Assembly: GCA_023404705.1 (NCBI GenBank)
Contig: JAEYAU010000200.1
Coordinates: 1-34,277 of the forward strand
DNA length: 34,277 nucleotides
Origin: Pseudomonadota bacterium
GTDB taxonomy: Bacteria > Pseudomonadota > Alphaproteobacteria > Rhizobiales > Xanthobacteraceae
Reading direction: 5' to 3'
Numbering within the stretch: the stretch's first letter is position 1; each line of letters starts with the position of its first letter. The position numbers and the translations under genes are program-made. Below, one piece after another: positions 1-8,091 of this stretch. The notes below the pieces were generated by a model. The model searched no databases, had not been told where the DNA came from, and saw only the letters and a list, made by a program, of their open reading frames with translations.

Positions 1-51
1 ACCCCAACCGCGCACGGCCCCGGGCCGCCCCGACAACACCCTACGGCACCT

Positions 52-1014
52 CTAGTTGCTGGCGAACTCTTCCAGCTTCGGGCAACTGCGCTGCTCGACC
101 GGCGTCTCGTAGGGCTGGTAGTTGGTCTTGTCGACGACGACCGGCTTCAGGATCACCTCCTTCGGCACGGCTTGGCCGCGCAGGCTACGGACCGAGACCT
201 GCATCGCGAGACACCCCTGGATGAAGCCGTTGTAGTCGCCGCTCGCCAGCATCTTGCCGGCCTTGATCAGGTCGACGGCCTCCTTGGTGCCGTTGATGCC
301 GATCACTTGCGCCTTGCGGTTGGCGGCTTCCATCGCCTCGATGGCGCCGACCGCCATGGCGTCGTTGGCCGCGAGCACGCCGTCGATCTGCGGGTGCGAC
401 TGCATCAGGTTCTCCATCACCTGCAGGGCTTGCAGGCGCTGGTAGTTGCCGGGCTGTGAGGCGAGCAGCTTCACGCCCGACGCTTCCTTGATCGCGTCGT
501 TGAAGCCGCGCACGCGGTCGACATTGGTGAGCGCGCCCTTGACGCCCTCGATGATGACGACATTGCCCTTGCCGCCCATCGTCTTGATGAGATGCCGCGC
601 GCTGGCGAGCGCCAGATTGTAGTCGTCGGCGCCGATGAAGGAGACCACCTTGCCGCCCGCGATCCGGTCGATGAAGTTGGTGACCGGAATGTTCGCCGCG
701 TTGATCTTCTCGACGCCCGGCACCAGCGCCTTGTAGTCGACCGGCACGAACACGATGGCGTTCGGCTTCTTGATGATCACGTCTTCGATCTGCGACATCT
801 GCTCCGGAATGCTGTCCGGCTTGGTCGGGATGTATTGGTTGACCTTCACGTTGAGCATCTTGCCGGCCGTTTCGGTGCCGACCCGAACATTGTGGAAGTA
901 GGGATTGGTCTGGTTCTTGGTGAAGACCGCGATGGTCTCGCCATCCGCCGCGGCGGGCGCCGCGCAGGCGATGAGCGCCAGAACCGCAACTGTACTGGTC
1001 AGTACACTTCTCAT
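52..1014 (-). CDS. Sugar ABC transporter periplasmic substrate-binding protein (CUT2/RbsB family)
   Basis: A 320-residue periplasmic binding protein, presumed to capture a sugar and deliver it to the permeases encoded just upstream. The N-terminus is a Sec signal peptide: MRS, a hydrophobic run to about residue 20, then an AAPAAADG cleavage region. The mature part has the RbsB-type (Peripla_BP_4) layout: IAVFTKNQTNPYF at the first strand, a central AANDAMAVGAIEAM segment (domain 2) and a late GINGTKEAVDLIKAG segment. The ATG is preceded by GAGGGAG about 6 bases upstream on the minus strand. It is the last gene of a four-gene operon (ATPase, permease, permease, binding protein) and is separated from permease 2 by a stem-loop, an arrangement that often allows higher expression of the binding protein. 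The ligand cannot be told; ribose, xylose, allose or another CUT2 sugar are all possible. Confidence 0.93.
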   Translation of the reverse strand: MRSVLTSTVAVLALIACAAPAAADGETIAVFTKNQTNPYFHNVRVGTETAGKMLNVKVNQYIPTKPDSIPEQMSQIEDVIIKKPNAIVFVPVDYKALVPGVEKINAANIPVTNFIDRIAGGKVVSFIGADDYNLALASARHLIKTMGGKGNVVIIEGVKGALTNVDRVRGFNDAIKEASGVKLLASQPGNYQRLQALQVMENLMQSHPQIDGVLAANDAMAVGAIEAMEAANRKAQVIGINGTKEAVDLIKAGKMLASGDYNGFIQGCLAMQVSVRSLRGQAVPKEVILKPVVVDKTNYQPYETPVEQRSCPKLEEFASN

Positions 1015-1034
1015 CTCTCACTCCCTCGTGTGTC

Positions 1035-1052
1035 CGGACGCTTCCGCGTCCG
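1035..1052 (-). promoter_or_regulatory. Intercistronic stem-loop before the binding-protein gene
   Basis: A perfect 7-bp stem (CGGACGC / GCGTCCG) closes a 4-base loop that reads GGAA on the transcribed strand, a GNRA-type tetraloop. It fills most of the 46-base gap between the permease stop and the binding-protein start and lies just upstream of that gene's GAGGGAG ribosome site. No T-run follows, so it looks more like an RNA-stabilising or processing element than a terminator. The function is inferred. Confidence 0.55.
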
Positions 1053-1060
1053 ATTGTGAT

Positions 1061-2038
1061 TCAGGCGGCATCGGCGGCTCGCTTGGTACGGATGTCGAGC
1101 CACACGGCGGTGAGCACGATCACTCCGGTGACGAGCGGCTGCCACGATGCATTGATTTGCAGAAGGTTCATTCCATTGAGCACCAGCGTCAGGATGAGCG
1201 CGCCGATCAGCGTGCCCATGATGGTGCCGGACCCTCCGAACAGCGACGTGCCGCCGATCACGACGGCGGCGATCGCGGGGAGGGTGAGGTGCTCGCCCAT
1301 GCCGGCCTCGGCCGAGTTCACGCGCGCGAGCACGATCAGCGAGGCGAGCCCCACCATCGCGCCGCTGAAGACGTAGACCAGCACCAGCCGCCGCTCGACC
1401 GGGATGCCCGAGAGCCGCGCCGCCACCGGGTTGGCGCCGATCGCATAGACCTGCTGGCCCCAGACGGTCCGTTGCGCGAACAGCGTGCCGAGCGCGAGGA
1501 ACGCGATCATCACGTAGATCGGGATCGGGATGCCGAGGAAATAGCCGCTGCCGAACTGGCGGAACGAGGCCGGGAAGCCGTGAATAGTCTCGCCCGCCAT
1601 GTAGTAATAGGTGATGCCGGTCAGCACCCACATGGTGCCGTAGGTCGCGATGAAGGCCGGCACGCGCAGCGCGGTCACCAGTGCGCCGTTGACGAGCCCG
1701 ATCAGCGCGCCGCAGCCGACGCCGGCGGCGGCGCCGAGCAGTGGCGAGCCGCTCGCCTTGATCGCGGCGGCGGCCATGCAGGCCGAGAGGCCGATATTGG
1801 CGCCGATCGAGAGGTCGAGACCGGCCGTGAGGATCACCAGCGTCAGGCCCGAGGCCATCAGGAACAGGAGCGCGGTCTGCCGCAGCACGTTGAGCAGGTT
1901 GTTCGTGGTGAGGAACACGTCGCTCATCAGCGCCAGCACAACGCAGATGATGAGCGCCGCGAGCAGGCGATAGCTTGCCTGCACGGCCTCGCGCGAGAGG
2001 ACGCGGCGGCGCGGCGCGGCTTCGCTGGCAATACTCAT
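1061..2038 (-). CDS. Sugar ABC transporter permease 2 (BPD_transp_2 / RbsC-like)
   Basis: A 325-residue inner-membrane permease of the branched-chain/ribose type. Hydrophobic helices run throughout, starting with LLAALIICVVLALMSDVF at about residues 27-44. The family hallmark GLTLVILTAGLDLSIGANIGLS is present at about residues 69-90, and the cytoplasmic loop with the EAA-like region (VWGQQVYAIGANPVAARLSGI) follows mid-protein. The start MSIASEAAPRR is fixed by an ATGA overlap with the preceding permease gene; longer in-frame extensions upstream read through that gene in another frame and are not real. Together with permease 1 it should form a heterodimeric channel energised by the ATPase encoded first in the operon. 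Two different permease genes, rather than one used as a homodimer, are common in rhizobial CUT2 systems. Confidence 0.93.
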   Translation of the reverse strand: MSIASEAAPRRRVLSREAVQASYRLLAALIICVVLALMSDVFLTTNNLLNVLRQTALLFLMASGLTLVILTAGLDLSIGANIGLSACMAAAAIKASGSPLLGAAAGVGCGALIGLVNGALVTALRVPAFIATYGTMWVLTGITYYYMAGETIHGFPASFRQFGSGYFLGIPIPIYVMIAFLALGTLFAQRTVWGQQVYAIGANPVAARLSGIPVERRLVLVYVFSGAMVGLASLIVLARVNSAEAGMGEHLTLPAIAAVVIGGTSLFGGSGTIMGTLIGALILTLVLNGMNLLQINASWQPLVTGVIVLTAVWLDIRTKRAADAA

Positions 2039-2982
2039 GTACGGCTCCGCAATCCATCGATCAGCAGCGCGCCGATCACCAGCGCGCCGATGCCCGCGAC
2101 CTGTGCCGAGGAGGGGACGGCGAGCAGGTTGAGACCGTTGCGCAGCACGCCCACCAGCAGCACGCCGAGCAGCGTGCCGAGCAGCCAGCCATTGCCGCGC
2201 TCGAACGAGGTGCCGCCGACCGCGACCGCCGCGATGGCGTCGAATTCGAGCCCGATGCCCGCCGTCGGATGCGCCGAGTTCATGCGCGCCGTCATCAGCA
2301 GCGCCGCGAAGCCGGCCATCAATCCGCCGACCGCATAGACCGCGACCAATACGGCGCCATCCGACACGCCTGCGAGCTTGAGCGCCTCGCGATTGCCGCC
2401 GAGCGCGAACACATAAGTTCCGAAGCGCGTGTGATAGAGCAGCAGGTGCACCGCCGCGTAGGCGACGATGCCGATGAGGATCGGGATCGGCACGCCCGCG
2501 ACGACGCCGTTGTAGATCTGGTTGATCTCGCGTGGGATGCCGACGACGCTCTGGCCATCGGTGACGAGCAGCGACAGCCCTTGCGCGATGCCGAGCGTGC
2601 CGAGCGTCGCGATGAAGGGCGGGATCTCGAGCTTCGCCACGATCAGCCCGTTGGCGAGGCCGAAAACGAGGCCGACCGCCAGCGCCGCGCCGAGCGCTAG
2701 CAGCGACGATCCCGTCGCCAGCACCGTGACGGCGAGCAGGATGGAGGCGAGGGTGAGCACCGCGCCCATCGAGAGGTCGAGCCCCTCCGTCATGATGATC
2801 AGCGTCATCGGCAGCGCGAGCAGCAGCAGGATCACGGACTGGATCAGCACATTGGCGAGGTTCGGAATCGTCGCAAAGCTGGGTGAGAGCCACGCGAACA
2901 CGGCGCTCAACAGCACCAGCGCGATCGCGACGCCGGGCAGCCGCGCGAGCCGGGAGGTGGCGGTGCTCGCGATCGCGCTCAT
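2035..2982 (-). CDS. Sugar ABC transporter permease 1 (BPD_transp_2 / RbsC-like)
   Basis: A 315-residue inner-membrane permease and paralogue of the next gene. It begins MSAIASTATSRLARLPGVAI and carries the same hallmark after the second helix (MTLIIMTEGLDLSMGAVLTL, about residues 53-72). About eight to ten hydrophobic segments can be picked out, including GALVIGALLIDGL at the C-terminus. The start codon overlaps the ATPase stop as ATGA, and its own stop overlaps the start of permease 2 the same way, so the three genes should be translationally coupled. The coupling fixes the start and rules out the longer upstream extension, which is ATPase sequence read out of frame. Confidence 0.93.
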   Translation of the reverse strand: MSAIASTATSRLARLPGVAIALVLLSAVFAWLSPSFATIPNLANVLIQSVILLLLALPMTLIIMTEGLDLSMGAVLTLASILLAVTVLATGSSLLALGAALAVGLVFGLANGLIVAKLEIPPFIATLGTLGIAQGLSLLVTDGQSVVGIPREINQIYNGVVAGVPIPILIGIVAYAAVHLLLYHTRFGTYVFALGGNREALKLAGVSDGAVLVAVYAVGGLMAGFAALLMTARMNSAHPTAGIGLEFDAIAAVAVGGTSFERGNGWLLGTLLGVLLVGVLRNGLNLLAVPSSAQVAGIGALVIGALLIDGLRSRT

Positions 2983-4502
2983 TGATGCATTCCCAGCCGC
3001 ACGATGTTCGCCTCCGTCAGCTCGTCGCGGGAAAGCTCGCCGACGATGCGCCCGGCGCGCATCACATAGGCACGGTCGCAGACGTGCACGATCTCCATCT
3101 GCTCGGACGAGATCATCAGCACGGCGGCGCCGCCGCGCACGAGGCTGTCCAGCAGGCGGAAGATCTCGGCCTTGGCGCCGACATCGATGCCGCGTGTCGG
3201 CTCGTCGACGATGAACACGCGCGCCTGCGCATTGAGCCACTTGCCGACCACGATCTTCTGCTGGTTGCCGCCCGAGAGCACGCCCGCCGGCCGGCGCGGG
3301 CTCGGCGTCGCGATGCGCAGCTGGTTAATCACGGACCAGGCCGCCTTGGCGCCGCGGCCCGGGCTGTAGAGTCCCGACGGAAACATCCTTTGCAGTCCGG
3401 CCAGAATGATGTTGTCGCCGACCGAGCGGTTGAGCGCGAGCCCCTGCTGCTTGCGATTCTCGGGGATCAGCGCCATGCCGTTGCGGGCCGCGCGCTCGGG
3501 CGCGGGCTCGAAGCGTTCGCCGAGGAAGCGGATCTCGCCCGCCGTGATCGGGTCGGCGCCGAAGATCGCGCGCGCGACCTCGCTGCGGCCGGCACCGACC
3601 AGGCCGCACAGCCCGACGATCTCGCCCGCCCGCACCGTGATGTCGATGTCCGCAATGCCGCTCGCCGCGCTCAGGCCCTTCACCTCGAGCAGCACCTCGC
3701 CGGGCGCGATATGCTCGCGCGCATAGGTGCGGTCGACCGCGCGGCCGACCATCAGGCGCACCAGATCGTCGGGCGTCGTCTCCTGGGGCACCAGCGAAGC
3801 GATCTTCTTGCCGTCGCGCAGCACCGTGATGCGGTCGCCGAGGGCGAACACCTCGGCGAGGCGGTGCGAGATGTAGATGATGGCGACGCCGTTTTGCTTC
3901 AGGCGCTCGATGATCGCGAACAGCCGCTCGGTCTCCCGGTCCGAGAGTGCCGCCGTCGGCTCGTCCATCACCAGGATGCGCGCGTCTTGCGAGAGCGCCT
4001 TGGCGATTTCCACCATCTGCTGCTGCGCGACACCCAACGTATGCACCGGCGTGCGTGGGTCGATGTCGAAGCCGATCGTGTCGAGCACGCGCCGCGCCTC
4101 GTCGTGGATGCGGCCGCGGTCGAGCAGCGGGCCGCGCGTGAACTCGCGGCCGAGGAAGATGTTCTGCGCGATGTCGAGATAGGGGACGAGGGTGAAGTCC
4201 TGGAAGATCACCGCGATGCCGAACTTGCGCGCGTCGGCCGGGGAGGTGATCTCGGCCGGCGCGCCGCGATGCAGGAAGCTGCCGGCGTCCGCCCGGTAGG
4301 CGCCGCACAGGACCTTCATCAGCGTCGACTTGCCGGCGCCGTTCTCGCCGAGCAGCATATGCGTCTCGCCCGCGCGGATCTCGAACGAGACGTCATCGAG
4401 CGCCTGCACGCCCGGGAAATGCTTGGAGATGTTGCGCAGCTCGAACAGCGGCGCGCTCACACCCACATGATCGGTGCTCGCCGGATCCACGGCGACGTCC
4501 AT
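2979..4502 (-). CDS. Sugar ABC transporter ATP-binding protein (RbsA/MglA-like, two nucleotide-binding domains)
   Basis: A 507-residue cytoplasmic ATPase with two fused nucleotide-binding domains, as in RbsA, MglA and XylG. Domain 1 has a canonical Walker A (GENGAGKST, residues 52-60) and a Walker B (ILVMDEPTAALS). Its signature region (LGVAQQQMVEIAKAL) departs from LSGGQ, as is usual for this family. Domain 2 has the degenerate Walker A typical of CUT2 ATPases (GLVGAGRSE), a good signature (LSGGNQQKIVVGKWL) and Walker B (VFIVDEPTRGID). It is the first gene of the importer operon, and its promoter should lie in the 276-base divergent gap shared with the bicupin gene. An in-frame start slightly further downstream, nearer PLFELRNISKHF, is possible. 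Confidence 0.94.
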   Translation of the reverse strand: MDVAVDPASTDHVGVSAPLFELRNISKHFPGVQALDDVSFEIRAGETHMLLGENGAGKSTLMKVLCGAYRADAGSFLHRGAPAEITSPADARKFGIAVIFQDFTLVPYLDIAQNIFLGREFTRGPLLDRGRIHDEARRVLDTIGFDIDPRTPVHTLGVAQQQMVEIAKALSQDARILVMDEPTAALSDRETERLFAIIERLKQNGVAIIYISHRLAEVFALGDRITVLRDGKKIASLVPQETTPDDLVRLMVGRAVDRTYAREHIAPGEVLLEVKGLSAASGIADIDITVRAGEIVGLCGLVGAGRSEVARAIFGADPITAGEIRFLGERFEPAPERAARNGMALIPENRKQQGLALNRSVGDNIILAGLQRMFPSGLYSPGRGAKAAWSVINQLRIATPSPRRPAGVLSGGNQQKIVVGKWLNAQARVFIVDEPTRGIDVGAKAEIFRLLDSLVRGGAAVLMISSEQMEIVHVCDRAYVMRAGRIVGELSRDELTEANIVRLGMHQ

Positions 4503-4582
4503 GAACCGCTCCGACCCTCCGCCCGCGGCCTTCGGCCTTTTCGGACGTCACGTTTCCCCACAGCCCGGCGGAGCCGAGCAAT

Positions 4583-4592
4583 TGTCCGGACA
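4583..4592. promoter_or_regulatory. Candidate operator palindrome in the divergent importer / bicupin intergenic region
   Basis: TGTCCGGACA is a perfect 10-base palindrome sitting between the divergent ATPase (minus) and bicupin (plus) genes. Its TNGTNNNACNA-like spacing resembles operators of the FadR branch of GntR regulators, but no such regulator is encoded in this window and short palindromes are common in GC-rich DNA. The rest of the 276-base gap (4503-4778) shows no other clear site. Confidence 0.3.
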
Positions 4593-4778
4593 GGATAGAC
4601 GATCGCCGGCCCGTTGCGCACGTGCGATGATGCCGCGATTGCGCATGGCTCGCGTGTCAACTTCCGGGGCGTGGGACGGCTTCCCGCTGCGTCATCGGTT
4701 CAAATCGTGAAACACGCACTGTTTGACTTCGGGCAAGCCGCTGTCGTCCCCTGGCGTGACAGAGTCGAGGGTGAACTC

Positions 4779-5678
4779 ATGCATCACGTGCTTCGCGCGG
4801 CCGACATCCGCCTCGCGCCGACCTATCCGGCGAACAGTACGCAGTTCACGCGCTGCGCCATGATCGATCGCGCGGCCGGGTCCGTGCACATGGGATTCGG
4901 CGCCTGCGCGCTCGGCGCCGGCGGACACATCGACACGCATGTGCACTCCTTCGAGGAGAGCTTCTACGTCCTCGAAGGGGAGCCGACGCTGGTGCTCGAC
5001 GGCAAGGCCTATCCGCTTGCGCCCGGCGCCTGCGGGCTCGTGCCGGTCGGGGTGCCGCATGCCTGGCTCGGTCCGCAGCGGGGGCGGGCCCGCTGGCTCG
5101 ACATGCTGGCGCCGCAGCCGCGTCCCGAGGGCATGCCGACGGACACGTTCTTCCTCGGCCCGCCGCAGCCGCGCGAGAGCGGCGGGCTCGACATCCGCGA
5201 TCCGCGCTCGCGCCACTTCTTCCGTCTCGGCGAGACCGACATGGCGGTCGACAAGCTCAAGGCCGGCGCGCGCGTCGATGCACCGACCGTTTCGGCAAGC
5301 ATGGCGACCGCATTATTGGTCTACAGCGGCATCGCCGTGAAGATGCTGGTCGACCAGCGCCTCGACGCGCAGCTGCATACGATGTTCATGGTCGAGTATC
5401 AGCCGGGCGGCGTCGCGCACCTGCACGACCATCCGCTCGAGGAGGCCTATTTCATCCTCGACGGCGAGGTCGACGCCGTCGCCGACGATCAGCGCTACAC
5501 GCTCAAGCCCGGAGACCTGTTCTGGACCGGCGTTGGCTGCATCCACGCCTTCTACAACACCAGCGGCCGCACGGTGCGCTGGCTCGAGACCCAGTCCCCG
5601 CAACCGCCCGCGCGCCACTCCTACCGCTTCAGCCGCGATTGGGACTATCTGGCCGAGAAGCTGAAGGGGGCGCCCTGA
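4779..5678 (+). CDS. Bicupin (two cupin domains) protein, probable metal-dependent enzyme
   Basis: A 299-residue protein with two cupin domains. Domain 1 carries the metal motif H54-x-H56-x3-E60 (THVHSFEESFYVLEGE) and a later PVGVPHAW histidine. Domain 2 carries HLHDHPLEEAYFILDGEVD and a GCIHAFYN histidine, so both sites look intact. The architecture recalls bicupins such as (S)-ureidoglycine aminohydrolase, but the C-terminal site has ordinary cupin ligands instead of that enzyme's E-H-H-Q set, so I do not assign that function. The ATG at 4779 follows GAGGG at good spacing; a GTG at 4707 in the same frame would add 24 residues (ALFDFGQAAVVPWRD) and cannot be excluded. The gene is divergent from the sugar importer, which suggests but does not prove a metabolic link. 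It ends only 9 bases from the convergent kinase gene. Confidence 0.85.
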   Translation: MHHVLRAADIRLAPTYPANSTQFTRCAMIDRAAGSVHMGFGACALGAGGHIDTHVHSFEESFYVLEGEPTLVLDGKAYPLAPGACGLVPVGVPHAWLGPQRGRARWLDMLAPQPRPEGMPTDTFFLGPPQPRESGGLDIRDPRSRHFFRLGETDMAVDKLKAGARVDAPTVSASMATALLVYSGIAVKMLVDQRLDAQLHTMFMVEYQPGGVAHLHDHPLEEAYFILDGEVDAVADDQRYTLKPGDLFWTGVGCIHAFYNTSGRTVRWLETQSPQPPARHSYRFSRDWDYLAEKLKGAP

Positions 5679-5687
5679 GACCGCACG

Positions 5688-7880
5688 TCACGGCGGCGCC
5701 GTGAGGGGCTGCGCGCCGGTGTTGCGCTCGTGCGTGGCCTCGACGCCGATCGCGGCCTTTACGGCGCGCGTCAGTTCGGCCTCGGTGAAGGGCTTCGCCA
5801 GCACCGCGAACTCCTTGGTCGCGTCGGCGTGCGGGAAGCCCGTGGTGAGCAGCACCTTGAGGCCCGGCCGCAGCGTCACGGCCTCCTGCGCGAGCTGCAG
5901 CCCGCTCATGCCGCGCGGCATCACGATGTCGGAGAACAGAAGATCGATCGGCTCGCCGGCCTTGAGCATGGCCAGGGCCTCCGTGCCGTTGCGGGCCGTG
6001 ACCGTGCTGTAGCCCGCGTCGTGCAGCAATGAGACGCTGATCTTGCGCAGCGGGTCGCTGTCCTCCACCACCAGGATCGTGCCTTCACCTTTGGCCTTGG
6101 CGGCGCTCGGCCGCTCCTGCGCAAGCGACGTCACCGCGCCGGTCGCGCGCGGCAGGCAGATGTGGATGTTGGTGCCCTGGTCGACCTCGCTCTCGATCCA
6201 GATCGCGCCGCCCGATTGCTGCACGAAGCCGTAGACGCGGCTCAGGCCGAGGCCCGTGCCCTTGTCCACCTCCTTGGTGGTGAAGAACGGCTCGTAGACC
6301 CGGGCCAGCACGTCGGGGCTCATGCCGGTGCCCGTGTCGTGGATCGACAGGCAGACATAGGCGCCGGGCGCGACCGCGAGCCGTCGCTCTGCCACGTCGG
6401 CCGCCGTGAGCGTCAGGTTGCGCGTGCGCATAGTGAGGCGTCCGCCGGCCGGCATCGCGTCGCGCGCATTGACCGCGATGTTGAGGATGGCGGCCTCGAG
6501 CTCGCTCACGTCGACCTGCACCGGCCCGAGATCCGGCGCGAGATCGAAACTGACCTCCACGGCCTCGGTGATCGCGCCGCCGATCCAGGTGCGCGCATTC
6601 TCCAGCACGTCGTTGAGCCGCACGGTCTCGGGCCGCAGCAGCTGCTGGCGCGAGAAGGCGAGCAGCTGCCGCGTCAGCGCGGCGCCGCGTTCCGCTGCCT
6701 GCCGGATCGCGCCGTGCAGCTGGCGGATGCGGCCGAGCTCGTTGCGCCGCTCGGCGAGCTGCAGATTGCCCAGGATGATGGTCAGCAGATTGTTGAAGTC
6801 GTGCGCGATGCCCCCCGTGAGCTGTCCCACGGCCTCGAGGCGTTGCGCCTGCAGCAGCGAAGCCTCCGCGCGCTCGCGCCGGGAGATCTCGTCAGCGAGA
6901 TCGCGTGACGTCTGCTGCAGCGCCTGCGCGGCGCGCGCCTCGTGCCGCGCACGCTGCAGCGCGAGCCAGGTCGTCAGCATCAGAGCGGCCCCGGTGGCGG
7001 CCGCGATCGCGCCGAAGAGCCAGAGGTCGCGATACCATTCGGCGAGGATGGTGCGGCGATCGATTCCGTAGGCGACATAGACCGGAAAATTCGGCACCCG
7101 TATGATGTGAAAGAGCCGCTCGAGCCCATCGACCGGCGACGCTGCGACGGACGTTGCTTGCACCCGGCCTCCGAGCTGCCTGACGATCGTCTGCGCCGTG
7201 ATGCTCGCATCCGGCACGCGCGGATAGCGCACCAGGAACTGGCCGTCGTCGCGGATCACGCTGACCGCGAAATTGTCGCTGGCCGATCCGACCGTCGCAT
7301 AGAAGTCCTCGAAATAGGTGTTGAGCGCCGAGATGCCGATCACGCCGTTGAACGAGCCGTCCGGGCTGTTGCGGCGGATGCTGAAGTTGAAGATCGGCTC
7401 CCTGCTGATGCGGCCCGTGTAAGGGCGGCCGACGAAGACACCACGATCCGCCTTCTGCTGCTCCTCGAAATAGTCGCGGTCCGCGAAATTCATCGGCGGA
7501 TGCGGGAAGGCGCGGGTGGAGAGCGCGCCGCTGCCGTCGGGAGCGATCACGAAGATGGATGCAACCTGCTCGACCGAGCCCTGCAGGAGCTCGACGTCGG
7601 TCCACAGCTCCTGGGAATTGCGGATCGTCTCCCACGGCACGCTGCGCAGCCGCTGGTCCGTGTGCTGCAGCACCAGCCGGATGGTCTCGAAGGACTTGAG
7701 CGTGTGCTCCTGCAGCAGGCGCGTCAGGTGCTGGGCACGGCTTTCCGCACTCTGGAAGACCGCGCGATAGCTGAGCCAGGCGCTCACGGCGAAGAAGGCA
7801 AGAGGGACCAGCGCGGAAGCCACGAGCAGCGTCCGCAGCAGCCAGAGCAGTCGCAGTTGTGGACTCAGGGGCGGCATCAC
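5688..7880 (-). CDS. Membrane-bound hybrid sensor histidine kinase with Cache-type sensor and receiver domain
   Basis: A 730-residue hybrid kinase. Transmembrane helix 1 lies at about residues 12-34, followed by a periplasmic region to about residue 280 with the dCache/PDC look (FADRDYFEEQQKADRGVFVGRPYTGR). Helix 2 follows at about 285-308 (LWLFGAIAAATGAALMLTTW). Then come a coiled-coil linker, HisKA with the phosphorylatable H360 in GGIAHDFNNLLT, HATPase motifs (NAVNARDAMP-like N box, GTGMS, GTGLGLS) and a C-terminal receiver with D651 (LLFSDIVMP) and the lysine in VLAKPF. The GGIAHDFNN H-box is typical of the HisKA subfamily of rhizobial Cache/PAS hybrid kinases. The first codon is GTG with an ATG directly after it, and no strong ribosome site precedes either. 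No partner regulator lies next to it, so the output is unknown. Confidence 0.92.
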   Translation of the reverse strand: MMPPLSPQLRLLWLLRTLLVASALVPLAFFAVSAWLSYRAVFQSAESRAQHLTRLLQEHTLKSFETIRLVLQHTDQRLRSVPWETIRNSQELWTDVELLQGSVEQVASIFVIAPDGSGALSTRAFPHPPMNFADRDYFEEQQKADRGVFVGRPYTGRISREPIFNFSIRRNSPDGSFNGVIGISALNTYFEDFYATVGSASDNFAVSVIRDDGQFLVRYPRVPDASITAQTIVRQLGGRVQATSVAASPVDGLERLFHIIRVPNFPVYVAYGIDRRTILAEWYRDLWLFGAIAAATGAALMLTTWLALQRARHEARAAQALQQTSRDLADEISRRERAEASLLQAQRLEAVGQLTGGIAHDFNNLLTIILGNLQLAERRNELGRIRQLHGAIRQAAERGAALTRQLLAFSRQQLLRPETVRLNDVLENARTWIGGAITEAVEVSFDLAPDLGPVQVDVSELEAAILNIAVNARDAMPAGGRLTMRTRNLTLTAADVAERRLAVAPGAYVCLSIHDTGTGMSPDVLARVYEPFFTTKEVDKGTGLGLSRVYGFVQQSGGAIWIESEVDQGTNIHICLPRATGAVTSLAQERPSAAKAKGEGTILVVEDSDPLRKISVSLLHDAGYSTVTARNGTEALAMLKAGEPIDLLFSDIVMPRGMSGLQLAQEAVTLRPGLKVLLTTGFPHADATKEFAVLAKPFTEAELTRAVKAAIGVEATHERNTGAQPLTAPP

Positions 7881-8030
7881 ATGGCACGCGGACTGGACGG
7901 CATCACGCGATACCGGTCGACCGAACCTGACGAGGCACCGCCGTGCACCAGACCCCCCGCTACCGAAATGGCCCCCATATCCAGACCGGAACGTCGTGGA
8001 ACCCGAATAGTTCCATGCGTCGGTACCACC

Positions 8031-8061
8031 GGGAACCTTTTTGGCGACGGGCCATCCAATG
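8031..8061 (+). promoter_or_regulatory. Putative ECF-sigma promoter upstream of folE
   Basis: GGGAACCTT (8031-8039), then 13 bases, then CATCCAATG (8053-8061), ending 30 bases before the folE ATG. The same two blocks with identical spacing occur at 9427-9457 before the secreted-protein gene. A GGAAC-type -35 element with about 15-16 bases to the -10 is characteristic of ECF sigma factors, and one is encoded by the second gene of this transcript, which implies autoregulation. The folE ribosome site, AGGATGGAG, is at 8075-8083. Confidence 0.7.
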
Positions 8062-8091
8062 TCCGAACACCGGTAGGATGGAGTCTCCCGA

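Noticed and set aside
15..27. CGGCCCCGGGCCG palindrome after the binding-protein stop as a terminator
   Set aside because: Too short a loop, no T-run, and at the window edge where context is missing.
1061..2893. A 610-residue reading of permease 2
   Set aside because: The first 285 residues are permease 1 sequence in the wrong frame; the ATGA overlap and family N-terminus fix the true start at 2038.
4779..5678. Naming the bicupin (S)-ureidoglycine aminohydrolase
   Set aside because: The C-terminal cupin has canonical HxH..E..H ligands in place of the E-H-H-Q set of that enzyme, and no allantoin-pathway gene is nearby.
5700..6200. Linking the hybrid kinase to the bicupin or to folE as one system
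   Set aside because: The kinase converges on the bicupin and is divergent from folE; only adjacency supports a link, and its N-terminal sensor gives no substrate clue.
7998..8023. A second GGAAC..CGTC promoter-like pair upstream of folE
   Set aside because: It has a plausible ECF look (15-base spacer) but is not repeated before the other module gene, unlike the motif at 8031, so it is probably chance.
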